DNA of 20,133 nt from Polysphondylium violaceum (lineage: Eukaryota; Evosea; Eumycetozoa; Dictyosteliales; Dictyosteliaceae): positions 1 to 20,133 of the forward strand of contig AJWJ01000448.1 in the NCBI GenBank assembly GCA_000277445.1, given 5' to 3'. Under the pieces are notes generated by a model, which saw nothing but the letters and a program-made list of their open reading frames with translations, had not been told where the DNA came from and did no database searches. Position 1 is the stretch's first letter. Every line of letters starts with the position of its first letter. A program made the position numbers and the translations under genes. Below are positions 1-8,460 of the stretch, piece by piece.

Positions 1-32
1 AAAAAAAAAAAAAAATAAAAAAAAAAAAAAAT
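1..32. repeat. A-rich homopolymer run at the window edge
   Basis: Almost pure A, broken by T at 16 and 32. The window also ends in an A-run, so both edges probably sit at assembly breaks in homopolymers rather than at natural boundaries. It carries no other signal I can see. Confidence 0.8.
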
Positions 33-146
33 AAACCACAATTAATTCTTGGCACCAAAGAAAGCTCAAACTATTGGCGAATTAGTCATAATGAAGACTA
101 TAGACTTCATAATCAACACAGTTATGCATATTTATCATTGATATAG
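3..146 (+). CDS. Possible 3' end of an unidentified gene (partial)
   Basis: Frame 3 is open from the window edge to a TAG at 144-146. After a run of Lys codons produced by the A-tract it reads a balanced peptide including LILGTKESSNYWRISHNE and ending in HSYAYLSLI. Base composition over 36-146 is richer in G and C than the true spacers and resembles coding DNA here. If real, the gene converges on spastin with about 100 bp between stops. The YWRI...LHNQ...YLSL spacing vaguely recalls beta-trefoil proteins, but this is too short to assign a family. The open stretch could also be chance. Confidence 0.25.
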   Translation, partial: KKKKIKKKKNKPQLILGTKESSNYWRISHNEDYRLHNQHSYAYLSLI

Positions 147-244
147 GTGGAAGTTGATTGAGATTAATAATCAATTCCAAAAATCTATAAAATTATTTTA
201 TTCTACATTGGTGGGCTTGAATTTGAATCATATGTCTTGATATA

Positions 245-2102
245 TTATAAGGCACCAAATTTTGAAGACCAAACTTCATATTCCTTCAAGGTGCTTTTAT
301 CAACCGAGGGTCTAATCTGTTTGAGGGATGCCAAGAAATCTTTGTTGTTTGTTGGTCTAATTTCGCTGTCAAAGTCTTTGACATTATTGAAACCCAATTC
401 CCTGATTGGCTGATACGCTGCATCTTTAACCAATCCATAGAGATCATGGCCAGAGTAACCATCGGTTTTATCGCCGAGTTGGTCAATTTGTTTATCAGTG
501 AGATTGTGAGTGATACTTGACAAGTAGTGACGAATGATTTGTTTTCTTGCTTCCTTTTCTGGCAGACCGACGTATATACGTTTGGCCATTCTTCTGAGGG
601 CCGCATCATCGAGATCCCCAGGACGATTGGTGGCACCCATAACAAGGATTCTGTCTTGTTGAGTGGATCTTACTCCATCAAACTGTACGAGAATCTCTGT
701 TTTGATTCTTCTGGCCGACTCAGAGTCATTTGAATTTCGACTGGTCAACAGAGAATCAATTTCATCAATGAAAATAATCGATGGCTGGAAATGACGTGCA
801 ACGGCAAACAATGCACGAACTAGCTTTTCACCATCACCAACATATTTTGAAGTTAAAGAAGAGGCAGAGATTGAAAAGAACTTTAAGTTTGATTCATATG
901 CGCATACCTTTGCTATCAAAGTCTTTCCATTACCTGGTGGACCATACAAGAGTAACCCCTTAGGTGGTGATCTTAGTCCTGTGAAAATATCTGGTCTAAG
1001 ATTGGGTAAAATAACTGTCTCTGTTAATGTTTGTTTTACTTTTTCCAATCCAATGACTGTTTCCCATCCCAATTGTTCTTTTGTCTCTAAAACTTCGTTC
1101 ATAATGGTTGCTATCATTGCTTTATCCACACCTTTAATATCTGGTATGATAGTAGTAGATGCTATTGTTGATGATGACCCTTTTGATTGATTACTATTCT
1201 TTAAGGATGATGTTGATAATCCTGTTTTTAAAAGAGATGAAGAAGAAACAGTTCTATCAGGTGAAAATCTATTTATACTATTATTGTTATTGTTTAATAA
1301 AGGATTTCTTATTCCATTGGATGTTTTTAAACCATTACTATTATTTATATTATTTGTTGTTGTTTGAGTAATTGGACCAATTGAATTTCTATTGCTTCTC
1401 ATTATAGAAGATAAATTTGAAAGTGAATCATTGATTGATGGGGATGATACTTGTTGTTGTTGTTGTTGTTGTTGCTGTGGTTGTTGTATCTGTTGTTGTG
1501 GTCTAACTAGGGTAGTTTTTAATTTTGGAGAGAATACATTCAATGGTATTATATTGGGTTTTGATTTTTGTTGCTCTGATTTTAAATGTTCAGCTCTATT
1601 CATATAGTACTCCAAGAAAAACTTTATATTTATATCACCTGTATTAAAAAGAGAACATCAATTAGTAACTGTATCCCCTACGAACATCTATATCTCTATG
1701 CATACTTTTAGCTAAAGGTAATAGTACGCCAATACCATTTGTATAGTTTTCTAAAGCATTTGAATATCTGCCCTTCTTATCATAATCTATAGCAAAATTT
1801 ATATAATATATGGATTGATTTTGAGGACCGTTTTTCAATTGATTAGATATTTTCAGTAAGGTGTGTCTAATATTTTCATCACCATCAGCAACATCATCAC
1901 TGTCCATATCGTCAACATCTATGTATTCTCTATCATTGTTGTTATTCTTTGATATATTAAAACTTGATAATGTTTTCTCTATAAAGCTATCTCTCTTTGC
2001 TGCAAAATGGGCTTCATAAATATCATTATAAAACCATTTCAAACTTTCATATATTATAACAAAACAACACAAATAGAGGAAATATATATAGAATCCATTC
2101 AT
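245..2102 (-). CDS. spast: Spastin-like microtubule-severing AAA ATPase
   Basis: Two exons, 2102..1682 and 1638..245, joined across a 43-nt GT-AG intron (1681-1639, phase 1), give 604 aa, close to human spastin (616). The junction continues an MIT helix: HRDIDVR then DINIKFFLEYYMNRAEHLK. Order of parts: hydrophobic N-terminal segment at about 4-18 (possible ER-membrane hairpin), acidic linker, MIT domain at about 96-165, a Q/N/S-rich linker with a Gln run at about 188-203, then the AAA domain at about 320-604. Visible motifs are Walker A GPPGNGKT (373-380), pore loop KYVGDG (405-410), Walker B IIFIDEID (428-435) and paired arginines LRR (489-490). The segment SASSLTSKYVGDGEKLVRAL is diagnostic of the spastin branch rather than katanin or fidgetin. 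Family role: ATP-driven hexamer that pulls tubulin tails through its pore and severs microtubules; the MIT domain binds ESCRT-III. All catalytic residues look intact. RPA49 lies upstream on the same strand, 252 bp away. Confidence 0.93.
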
Positions 2103-2354
2103 TGTTGAGTTTATATCTACAAATACAAATCTATATATATAAATATTATTGGAAAAAATAAAATAAAGAAAATAAAAAAAAAAATAAAAAAAGACAAGTC
2201 TGGCAATTATAAAAATTTCACTCGTTTTTGCGAATTTTCAAAAATACCAAGTAATAAATAAATATCCGGCACAAATAACAACATCATGTGTGTTATCACC
2301 CACAGATGTACTTGTACTGATGTAGAGTGTTATCGGTCTATCTGTGTAAATGTA
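2103..2354. other. Spacer between RPA49 stop and spastin start
   Basis: 252 bp serving as RPA49 3' flank and spastin 5' flank (both genes on the minus strand). The part next to spastin is A-rich on the plus strand (2150-2195), giving the T-rich stretch typical just upstream of dictyostelid start regions. The part at 2281-2350 is less AT-rich and holds an 8-bp direct repeat GTGTTATC (2290-2297 and 2327-2334) and an inverted pair CACAGAT / ATCTGTG (2301-2307, 2340-2346). No ORF. Confidence 0.6.
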
Positions 2355-3606
2355 TTATCTTTTTTTATTATTTTCTTTGAAAGTTGGGAAAGTTAAGGGT
2401 GCTTGTAATCTGAAACCGGCAGCACTTCTCTTGCAACCTATTCTGGTAAAATGTTTTTCTAAAGCTGTTTCGGTGACAGCGAGTGCTTTGGCAAGGGGGG
2501 CAATGTTTTTGGTTTCAAATCCCTCTAAATGGAGATGAACAATGACCATGAAATTGATGATCTTGGTCTTGTCTTCACGACTGACAGATATCTTTTTATT
2601 GGTGATCTTGGTCGAAAACAAACTGACCATATAGTCTTTGACTTCAAAAGAGGCACCACCTTCTTGAACCAATTTGGTAGAGTCGCCTCTGCATTGCATA
2701 ATCATGAGAGCGTACCACATGAATGTGAGGAGTTTGCAAGCGTGTTCCAAATCTTCGTCTTCGGAAATACTGGCAAACTGGTCCAACTTCTCCTTAAAGT
2801 AGTCGGCCAACTTGGGCTCTTCAACTGGATTGCCTTCGTTGTCGAGGGTAGGTGTCTTTTTAACCATGTTGAAAAAGAGTTGATGATAGAGACCAAAGTA
2901 TACTTTGGGTGGGATGAATGCTTCGTGTGGGTATATGGCTTCGGGTTTGGAGGTGGTGAGATCAAAGTATGGTAAATCGAGTGGTGTTTCCTCTGATTGT
3001 TTGTCGGCCAATGTATTGGCAATCTCTCCAACTGCTTTGTTTGTCTTTTCAAAATCTAAATTATCAACATTTTCCATCTCCATCTTTTGAATCTTCTTCT
3101 TTGTAACTTTAGAACCAAAACTATCAGCTAATTTCTTAACTTGATCATATCTATCTTCTTTACTCAAAGCCTGTTATTATTATTATTATTATTATATTAT
3201 TGTATATGTATGTATTAATAATCTATGTATGATGATGAGCACTACCCTATATATATGTTTGTATAATTACAATTGAACTATCAAGAGTAAGGGTATATCC
3301 AATAACAGATTGTTTCATATCATAGATATCAGTTGGTACAATTTTAAGAGTATTTGTTGATTTATCATAAACACCAATAGCATATCTAGCAGTTGATTGT
3401 ATTTCTTCAGATTGATATTCCAATTTATCTGTATTTGAAAGAATTACTCTTTGTCTTTTATTTCCAACCTTTTTAGATAAACTAACAAACTCTGTCTCTT
3501 GTTCTACAAATGAAGGTGGTGGTAAACCTTGTGGAAACTTTAAAACACATGGTTTATTATTACCAATCTCTTTTTCATTAAAAGTGTTTACTGATACTGT
3601 AGTCAT
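2355..3606 (-). CDS. polr1e: RNA polymerase I subunit RPA49 (A49/PAF53)
   Basis: Two exons, 3606..3271 and 3170..2355, flank a 100-nt GT-AG intron (3270-3171, phase 0); the product is 383 aa against about 415 in yeast and human. Exon 1 (1-112) is the dimerization domain: [14 protein letters not shown] near the start, then [16 protein letters not shown] and [15 protein letters not shown], the usual A49 beta-barrel pattern that pairs with A34.5. Exon 2 holds the linker and tandem winged-helix domain, with [16 protein letters not shown], a Tyr/Phe-rich helix and a C-terminal [20 protein letters not shown] followed by CKR. Family role: Pol I-specific subunit aiding initiation, elongation and RNA cleavage of rRNA precursors in the nucleolus. 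The donor choice GTAATT at 3270 is inferred from phase; it gives LDSSI joined to ALSKED. The intron's 3' part is a TTA/TAA repeat. The start ATG at 3606 is the first in frame with the domain. Confidence 0.92.
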
Positions 3607-4278
3607 TCTTTTAATGTATATATTTATAAATATTTATGTTTGTATGTGATTGATGATGAGTTTATAGTATCAATATAACCAACTAGGTGTAATAATACTG
3701 TATAGTGATAGTGCAATGGTAATAGAGATCTAATTTAATCTACTACTATAAACTATACAATCAAAAATCAAATAAAATATTTTCGTTTCGTTTTTTTTTT
3801 TTTTTATTTTTTTTATTTTTTTTTATTTTTTTTTTATCTGCAGGGAAAATTAGGTGAGCCCGAAGTTTCTTTGTGACCTTTTTTTCACAATTTATCACTG
3901 CTGTATATCGATAATATGAAGAGGATGGATTGACCTTTTTTGTTTAAACAACATTTTCATTTTGGGCTAAATTTAATTCGAGTATCATACATATATAATA
4001 TATTTATATTTATATTGTGTATTTATTTTACTAGGATTCCTATAGTTTTGCTTGATTAACTGGTTGTTTATAGAAATAATGGATCAATCATATCACTCTA
4101 CCACACTCCCTATTGCAAAAAATATTTTTTTATAAAAAATGATGCATTTTTATTTGAAAACGAGTCTATGCAAATGTAGCATATTTATCAAATATCTTTT
4201 TTTTTTTAAAAAAGCAACACCACCCACACAGAGACACAAATCTCGACAACTAAAGCTCCCACTATCACTATTCAAAAT
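3607..4278. promoter_or_regulatory. Divergent spacer with promoter signals for 4279 gene
   Basis: 672 bp between the RPA49 start (minus) and the radical-SAM-family start (plus). On the plus side there is TATAAAAAA at 4131-4139, followed by an 11-T run at 4197-4207 and an A/C-rich leader up to the ATG: the TATA plus oligo-T arrangement known from Dictyostelium promoters. On the minus side a TATA-like TTTATAAATA lies within 40 bp of the RPA49 start. A long T-tract fills 3790-3837. The stretch 3841-3945 is richer in G and C and contains an inverted pair TTGTGA / TCACAA around a T-run. No ORF is convincing. Confidence 0.55.
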
Positions 4279-5907
4279 ATGGAAGTTTTATATGAAACTC
4301 AAACATTTTGTCCCAAATGTACAATTTTAGATAGAAAGGGTTTATTACTGAGACCCGCCCAGGTGATTGCAAGAGAAGATGGTAAAGTTTATCTAAGATG
4401 TACATGTGATCAACCCCATCAATCAACAACAACAACAACAACATCAAATAGTAATAATAATATTGATGACGACAATGAACCAATAACAAATATAAACTAC
4501 TTTGAAACATTATATTGTTCATCGGTAGAGTTTTTTAAAAGAATGCTTAGTTTTGAAAAAAATGGATATCAAAGCTATAGTAGAGACATTGAATCAATTC
4601 AAATCAAAGCTAGAGAAACTAAACAACCACCCGAAGTACCCAAAAAACCGACCCCTTCGAATTTTTGTATAGAGTTGAATATCTTTCAGTCAAATACATA
4701 TCTTACAGATAATGAAATCAAAGATCAAGTGAATCAAATACAATCATATTATCCTAAAAACAAAAAAGTTTGTATTAAAGAGTAATATGTATAGATATAG
4801 GGTAATTTGATCAAAAAGAATACTCACACTCTAATCATCATCATTATTATTGTTTAGTTTGTATTAAAAGTAATAGCAAGAGGTAGTACAGATATAGTAA
4901 CAATTAATGAAAAAGTAAATTATATAAGTAAAGAGTTATTGCGTGGATATCCTATTTTATTAGAAGTGACGTTGGAGAGATTGGGTATGATTGCACAATT
5001 ACCAAACTCTGCATTTTTGTCGACAAAAGTTTATCCAGCATTAAAATACTTTTTAAAAAAAGGAGATGAATCAATGTTTATACAAGACGTTAATAAACTA
5101 TTGTCTGTGCTCAGAGTGTACTCTGGTATTCAATCTGTGGTAACGATTGCTATGGAACGTAAATTTGCAGATTTAAAACATATTTTATCATTACTTCGAC
5201 AAAATAATGATGTCATTAGATTTATAGTATTATCATTAGAAAGACCACCAAAAGAATTGGTTTCATCTTTATCAAAAAAATATAGTAATACTACCAGTAG
5301 TAGTAATAATAATAATAATAATACAAACAATCAACCACAAGAACAACAAGAAGAATTAATTTGTAATAATAATGATCCATATGAATTAATTAAAGAAATT
5401 GAAAGAGCAACAGACAATAGTATAAACAATCAAGATTTTTATCCACTTTGTGTTGGATCAGTGTTGGAGCCAATGTTTAATTTAATGGGATATGGATTGT
5501 TTAGTATCAGACCATCGGCCTATTGTGCATTTGCAACGGCATTAATAAACACAGATTCAATTAGTTCAAGACCAATCAATAGGTTGTACAACATTGGCAA
5601 ACTGCACAGAGAAATTGAACCCCTCCTGCCAGAACTCGAAGAAAAAATTGGATTTTTCAATGGATTAAAATTGAAATCAATTCTCAAAAATTGCCATTTA
5701 CCAAACGTTATGTTGCCCAATCTATTTGACTATTTTACAGATAAAAACAAATCTGAAATAACGAGAAAAGTCATTGATCAAACTCAAATACTCATCATTC
5801 ACAACAATATGGACATCGTAGCTTTGGATCTAAAAAGAAGATGCAATTGCTCTGTTGAAACAAAATCAAGAGATGGCTTTGTATCCTCTTGTACCGGTTG
5901 TATATAG
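4279..5907 (+). CDS. Tes/MJ0619-like radical-SAM family protein lacking catalytic motifs
   Basis: Two exons; preferred model 4279..4767 and 4858..5907 (90-nt intron, phase 0, donor GTTTGT, acceptor TTTAG) gives 512 aa. N terminus: CPKC (11-14), EDGKVYLRCTC with C41/C43, and H47, then YFETLYCSSVEFFKRML, matching the N-terminal knuckle of archaeal tetraether-lipid-synthase-like radical-SAM proteins. Middle: DFYPLCVG (356 onward), then PSAYCAFATALI and RPINRLYNIGKL, the family block after the barrel. C terminus: MDIVALDLKRRC (481-492), DG (502-503) and a CTGC tail, again a family signature. Missing: the GCPxxCGxC segment, the CxxxCxxC iron-sulfur motif (the site reads CIELNIFQSNTYLTDNE) and the SGGEPT SAM motif (here RGSTDIV). 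Dictyostelid-style Thr and Asn runs interrupt loops near 50-68 and 298-330. Inference: a folded but non-catalytic relative, function unknown. Other splice choices (donor 4782 with acceptor ending 4880, or donor 4772 with acceptor ending 4870) change only residues near 164. Confidence 0.8.
4767..4876 (+). repeat. Near-perfect direct repeat bracketing the intron
   Basis: AGTTTGTATTAAA occurs at 4767-4779 and again at 4856-4868. Allowing one extra base in the first copy, identity continues through AGTAATA (about 20 bp in all). The first copy straddles the donor and the second straddles the acceptor of the only intron of the 4279-5907 gene. It makes three GT-AG pairings possible in frame. Confidence 0.85.
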
Positions 5908-6059
5908 AGTAGGAGATAGTCCATGTTATATTTTAGAAATAATAAATATTATTATTTATTGGTTGATTGAAGTTATATTATATATACAAAATTTGTGTTT
6001 GTGTGTGTATTGCCAATAATGGTCGCTATTATTATTTGGATGACGATCATATAATCTAT

Positions 6060-6411
6060 TTATTCATCCAATTCGCCAATATATTTAATATGTTTATGTC
6101 TGCCATCTTCAGCATCTTCTAACATTTCAAAAGCTTCGTTTGAACCGTGAAACTTTTCAAATAAGTCTGAAACATCTTTACCGGCATGGTCGGCAATATA
6201 TTGATCATTGATACCTTCACCTGGATGTTCTGAATGGAATTTACTGCAATCAAAAACCTAATAAATGATTTGAAATTTGGGTGTTGATGAATTAATATGA
6301 TGACAAACTTGATTGTAAACAATTGATATTAGAGATCTCTACCTTTCCATGTACAATGATCCAACAATCTGAACGAGTATTGTGTTTGGCAACTTCTTCT
6401 TTGGATACCAT
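6060..6411 (-). CDS. Small soluble cytochrome b5-like protein
   Basis: Two short exons, 6411..6343 and 6257..6060, with an 85-nt GT-AG intron (6342-6258, phase 0), give 88 aa; each exon alone is too short to stand out. Exon 1 reads MVSKEEVAKHNTRSDCWIIV then HGK, and exon 2 continues VFDCSKFHSEHPGEGIND, a standard cytochrome b5 core. Candidate heme ligands are H34 in HPGEG and H60 in FEKFHGSNEA. The usual HPGG is replaced by HPGEGIND, and ligand spacing is 26 rather than the 24 of mammalian b5. No membrane anchor or signal follows; the tail is charged (YIGELDE). Family role: one-electron carrier for desaturases and other oxidases; the partner cannot be told from context. An A-run (6456-6497) upstream reads as oligo-T on the coding strand, fitting a promoter. 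An AG at the start of the leader could also be a splice acceptor from an untranslated exon. Confidence 0.85.
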
Positions 6412-7121
6412 CTTTATATATGTTGTTGGGTCTGTATCTGAAATAAATAGAGTCAAATAAAAATGAAAAAAAAAATGAAAAAAACAAAGTTAAAAAAAGT
6501 CGAGTGTTTTGAAAAACGACCTAAATAGTATTGAGTCAAGGTGTTTCAGAAAAATGAAAAAATTGAAAAAAATAAAAATAATAATAATAATAATATGCCA
6601 AGATTTAGTTCTCGTCTGGGGTGAAATTACTTTTTATCAATCTCGATGATATATAGATATACAATTAATATAAAGATATTAAAATTAAATTAAGGTACAA
6701 CATTATTGAAACACATTATATTGCTCTTTATAAAATTGTCTTTTTCGACTCTACGTAAACCAAAGAAAGAAATATTGTCTTTCTAGAATTGACTATTTGT
6801 GCTCCCACCTAAAGTTCTTCATATTTGTTGGAAAAAAAAAAAAACCCAAAATAAAAATAAAAAGATATTAATATCTTTTCAAACATTTCTCTTGTGGTGC
6901 GTTTGCTCCCTCACATCACAACAGAAGTGTTTTATCAATGATTGAAAAAAGTACTATTATTAGATAGATAAATAGATGGGGATGAGTGGTGTATACTATC
7001 TCACTCCTTTAGTGCATACATAAAAACGTGTCTCTCTGCTAATCTTATACCCAAAACACTCCCTCATCGAATTCTGATAAAAAAAAGCCAAAAAAATATA
7101 AAAAATAAAAATTCAAAAAAA

Positions 7122-7448
7122 ATGGTTTTTCAAAAATTTGCTTTTTTTTTTTTTCCTCACGATAAAATTACCCTCTTGGCCTCATTTTTTTGCCCTCCTT
7201 ACCACCCATTATTGTATTACTATAACATTACACTACTACATATTTCTATAGATTGTGTAGTTGGCTCTTATTTCTGTATTTATATTTTAAAAGAGGATTT
7301 GGTGGAACTTTTTGAAAAACAAGCAAAAGTATGAATTATAATATGTTTATTTTGTCAGTTAGTTGGGTTAGTTAGTCACATTACATTGCAGTATTTTACA
7401 TTTCCTTCAAGTTTGAATATTCAAGATTCCGAAGGTTTTAGTGTTTAG
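7122..7448 (+). CDS. Weak candidate for a small two-exon gene
   Basis: An ATG in an A-rich context at 7122 opens a 69-codon frame, T-rich at first and then ending LKEDLVELFEKQAK just before GTATGA at 7329. A 63-nt interval ends in ACATTGCAG at 7391, and splicing in phase 0 continues YFTFPSSLNIQDSEGFSV to a stop at 7446-7448, for 87 aa in total. The part from about 7290 onward has protein-like composition; the first 45 codons look like spacer translated by chance. An alternative is an acceptor TTTCTATAG near 7250 with an unseen upstream exon. I do not recognise the family. Lack of a known domain and the short length keep this doubtful. Confidence 0.2.
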
Positions 7449-7791
7449 AAAAGAAGCAAGGATACAGATATTATAAACTTATCTATTTGCCATCCATCAA
7501 CTCACGTGTGTTCTTGTCTATCTATAGATTCATCATCCTCAAAGCTATTTTTGTTTTTTTTTATTTTTCAATTTTTAAAACACGCCACTTTAATACATCA
7601 CACTTGCGATCGCATTTCAAAGTTTAAAAATTGTGTTTGACAAACACCGTGTGTGGTATTGTGTGTATGTGTTCTATTTATATACACATGAAACCCCAAT
7701 AATTACAGTTAATTTATAAACATTCAAAGAGTGTACTATAGTTATACTATCACCCCCATCCCCCATTTATTTCACCATAGATGGATATTTA

Positions 7792-7815
7792 TGTGTGTGG
7801 GTGTGGTGTGTGGTG
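7792..7815 (+). promoter_or_regulatory. G/T-rich box upstream of the MHCK-B-like gene
   Basis: A run of TGTG and TGGG steps (GTGTGTGGGTGTGGTGTG within it) resembles the G-box elements bound by G-box binding factor in Dictyostelium developmental promoters. It lies about 150 bp before the TATATAAAG at 7966. Similar G/T runs occur at about 14177-14200 and 14345-14370. Binding is inferred from composition only. Confidence 0.25.
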
Positions 7816-8460
7816 ATGAATTTTATTATTATAAAATCTAATGGCTTTGCGGGATTGATTGATTGTTTTTCATATTAGCACACTCTCACACAAAGATATA
7901 TATAAACACATACATTAAATTATATCATAATTTATTATTACCCACACAAATAAATCCCACCTAAATATATAAAGCTCACACTCACTCCTCACCCTCACAC
8001 ACAAACATTCCTACTCATCACCACCACATAAATAGCATCACACCGTTTATCTCTCATCTATATCTTTCAATCTCTTATTAAATAATTTGTGTTATTGTAA
8101 TATATTTATTTATTCTTATTATTATTACCTTTTTCAATTATTTTTGTTGTTTTTGATTTTGTGAGTGAGAGAGTGCCCTGCCTGATATTTTATTTTTAAA
8201 TTTAGATTTCATTAATCTTTTATATAATCATTATTCATCAGTAGTAATATTATCATTATTATTATTTATTAACACGCACCCACCCACATATCTATTTACA
8301 TATTTACTCTAGAAGAATTTGCCAATTATATAGAGATATAACAATAATAATAATATTTGTATAACAGCAAAAACAAAACAAATCAAACATTTTATTTAAA
8401 TCTTTTATTGTATAATTATAGTCTGATTGTTGATTGTTTTTTATATCATTAAACAACACT

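Larger units (their letters stand above)
6412..8460. other. Long divergent spacer, cytochrome b5-like to MHCK-B-like
   Basis: About 2 kb. 6412-6600 is A-rich (oligo-T on the minus strand, promoter side of the cytochrome b5 gene) and ends in an AAT repeat. The middle is T/A-rich with CA/TG-rich patches. 7792-7815 is a G/T-rich box. TATATAAAG at 7966-7974 may be the TATA element for the kinase gene, which would give a leader near 450 nt. 8280-8460 is low-complexity leader sequence. A weak two-exon ORF at 7122-7448 is listed separately. No RNA gene recognised. Confidence 0.5.

Noticed and set aside
31-263. GGCACCAAA repeated at 51-59 and 251-259, suggesting a duplicated spastin C terminus
   Set aside because: Only 9 bp match. 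The minus-strand frame at the outer copy has a stop two codons before the shared motif, so no paralogous tail exists.
1159-1607. Plus-strand frames rich in Tyr/Leu and Cys opposite the spastin linker
   Set aside because: They are antisense shadows of the Asn and Gln codon runs in spastin.
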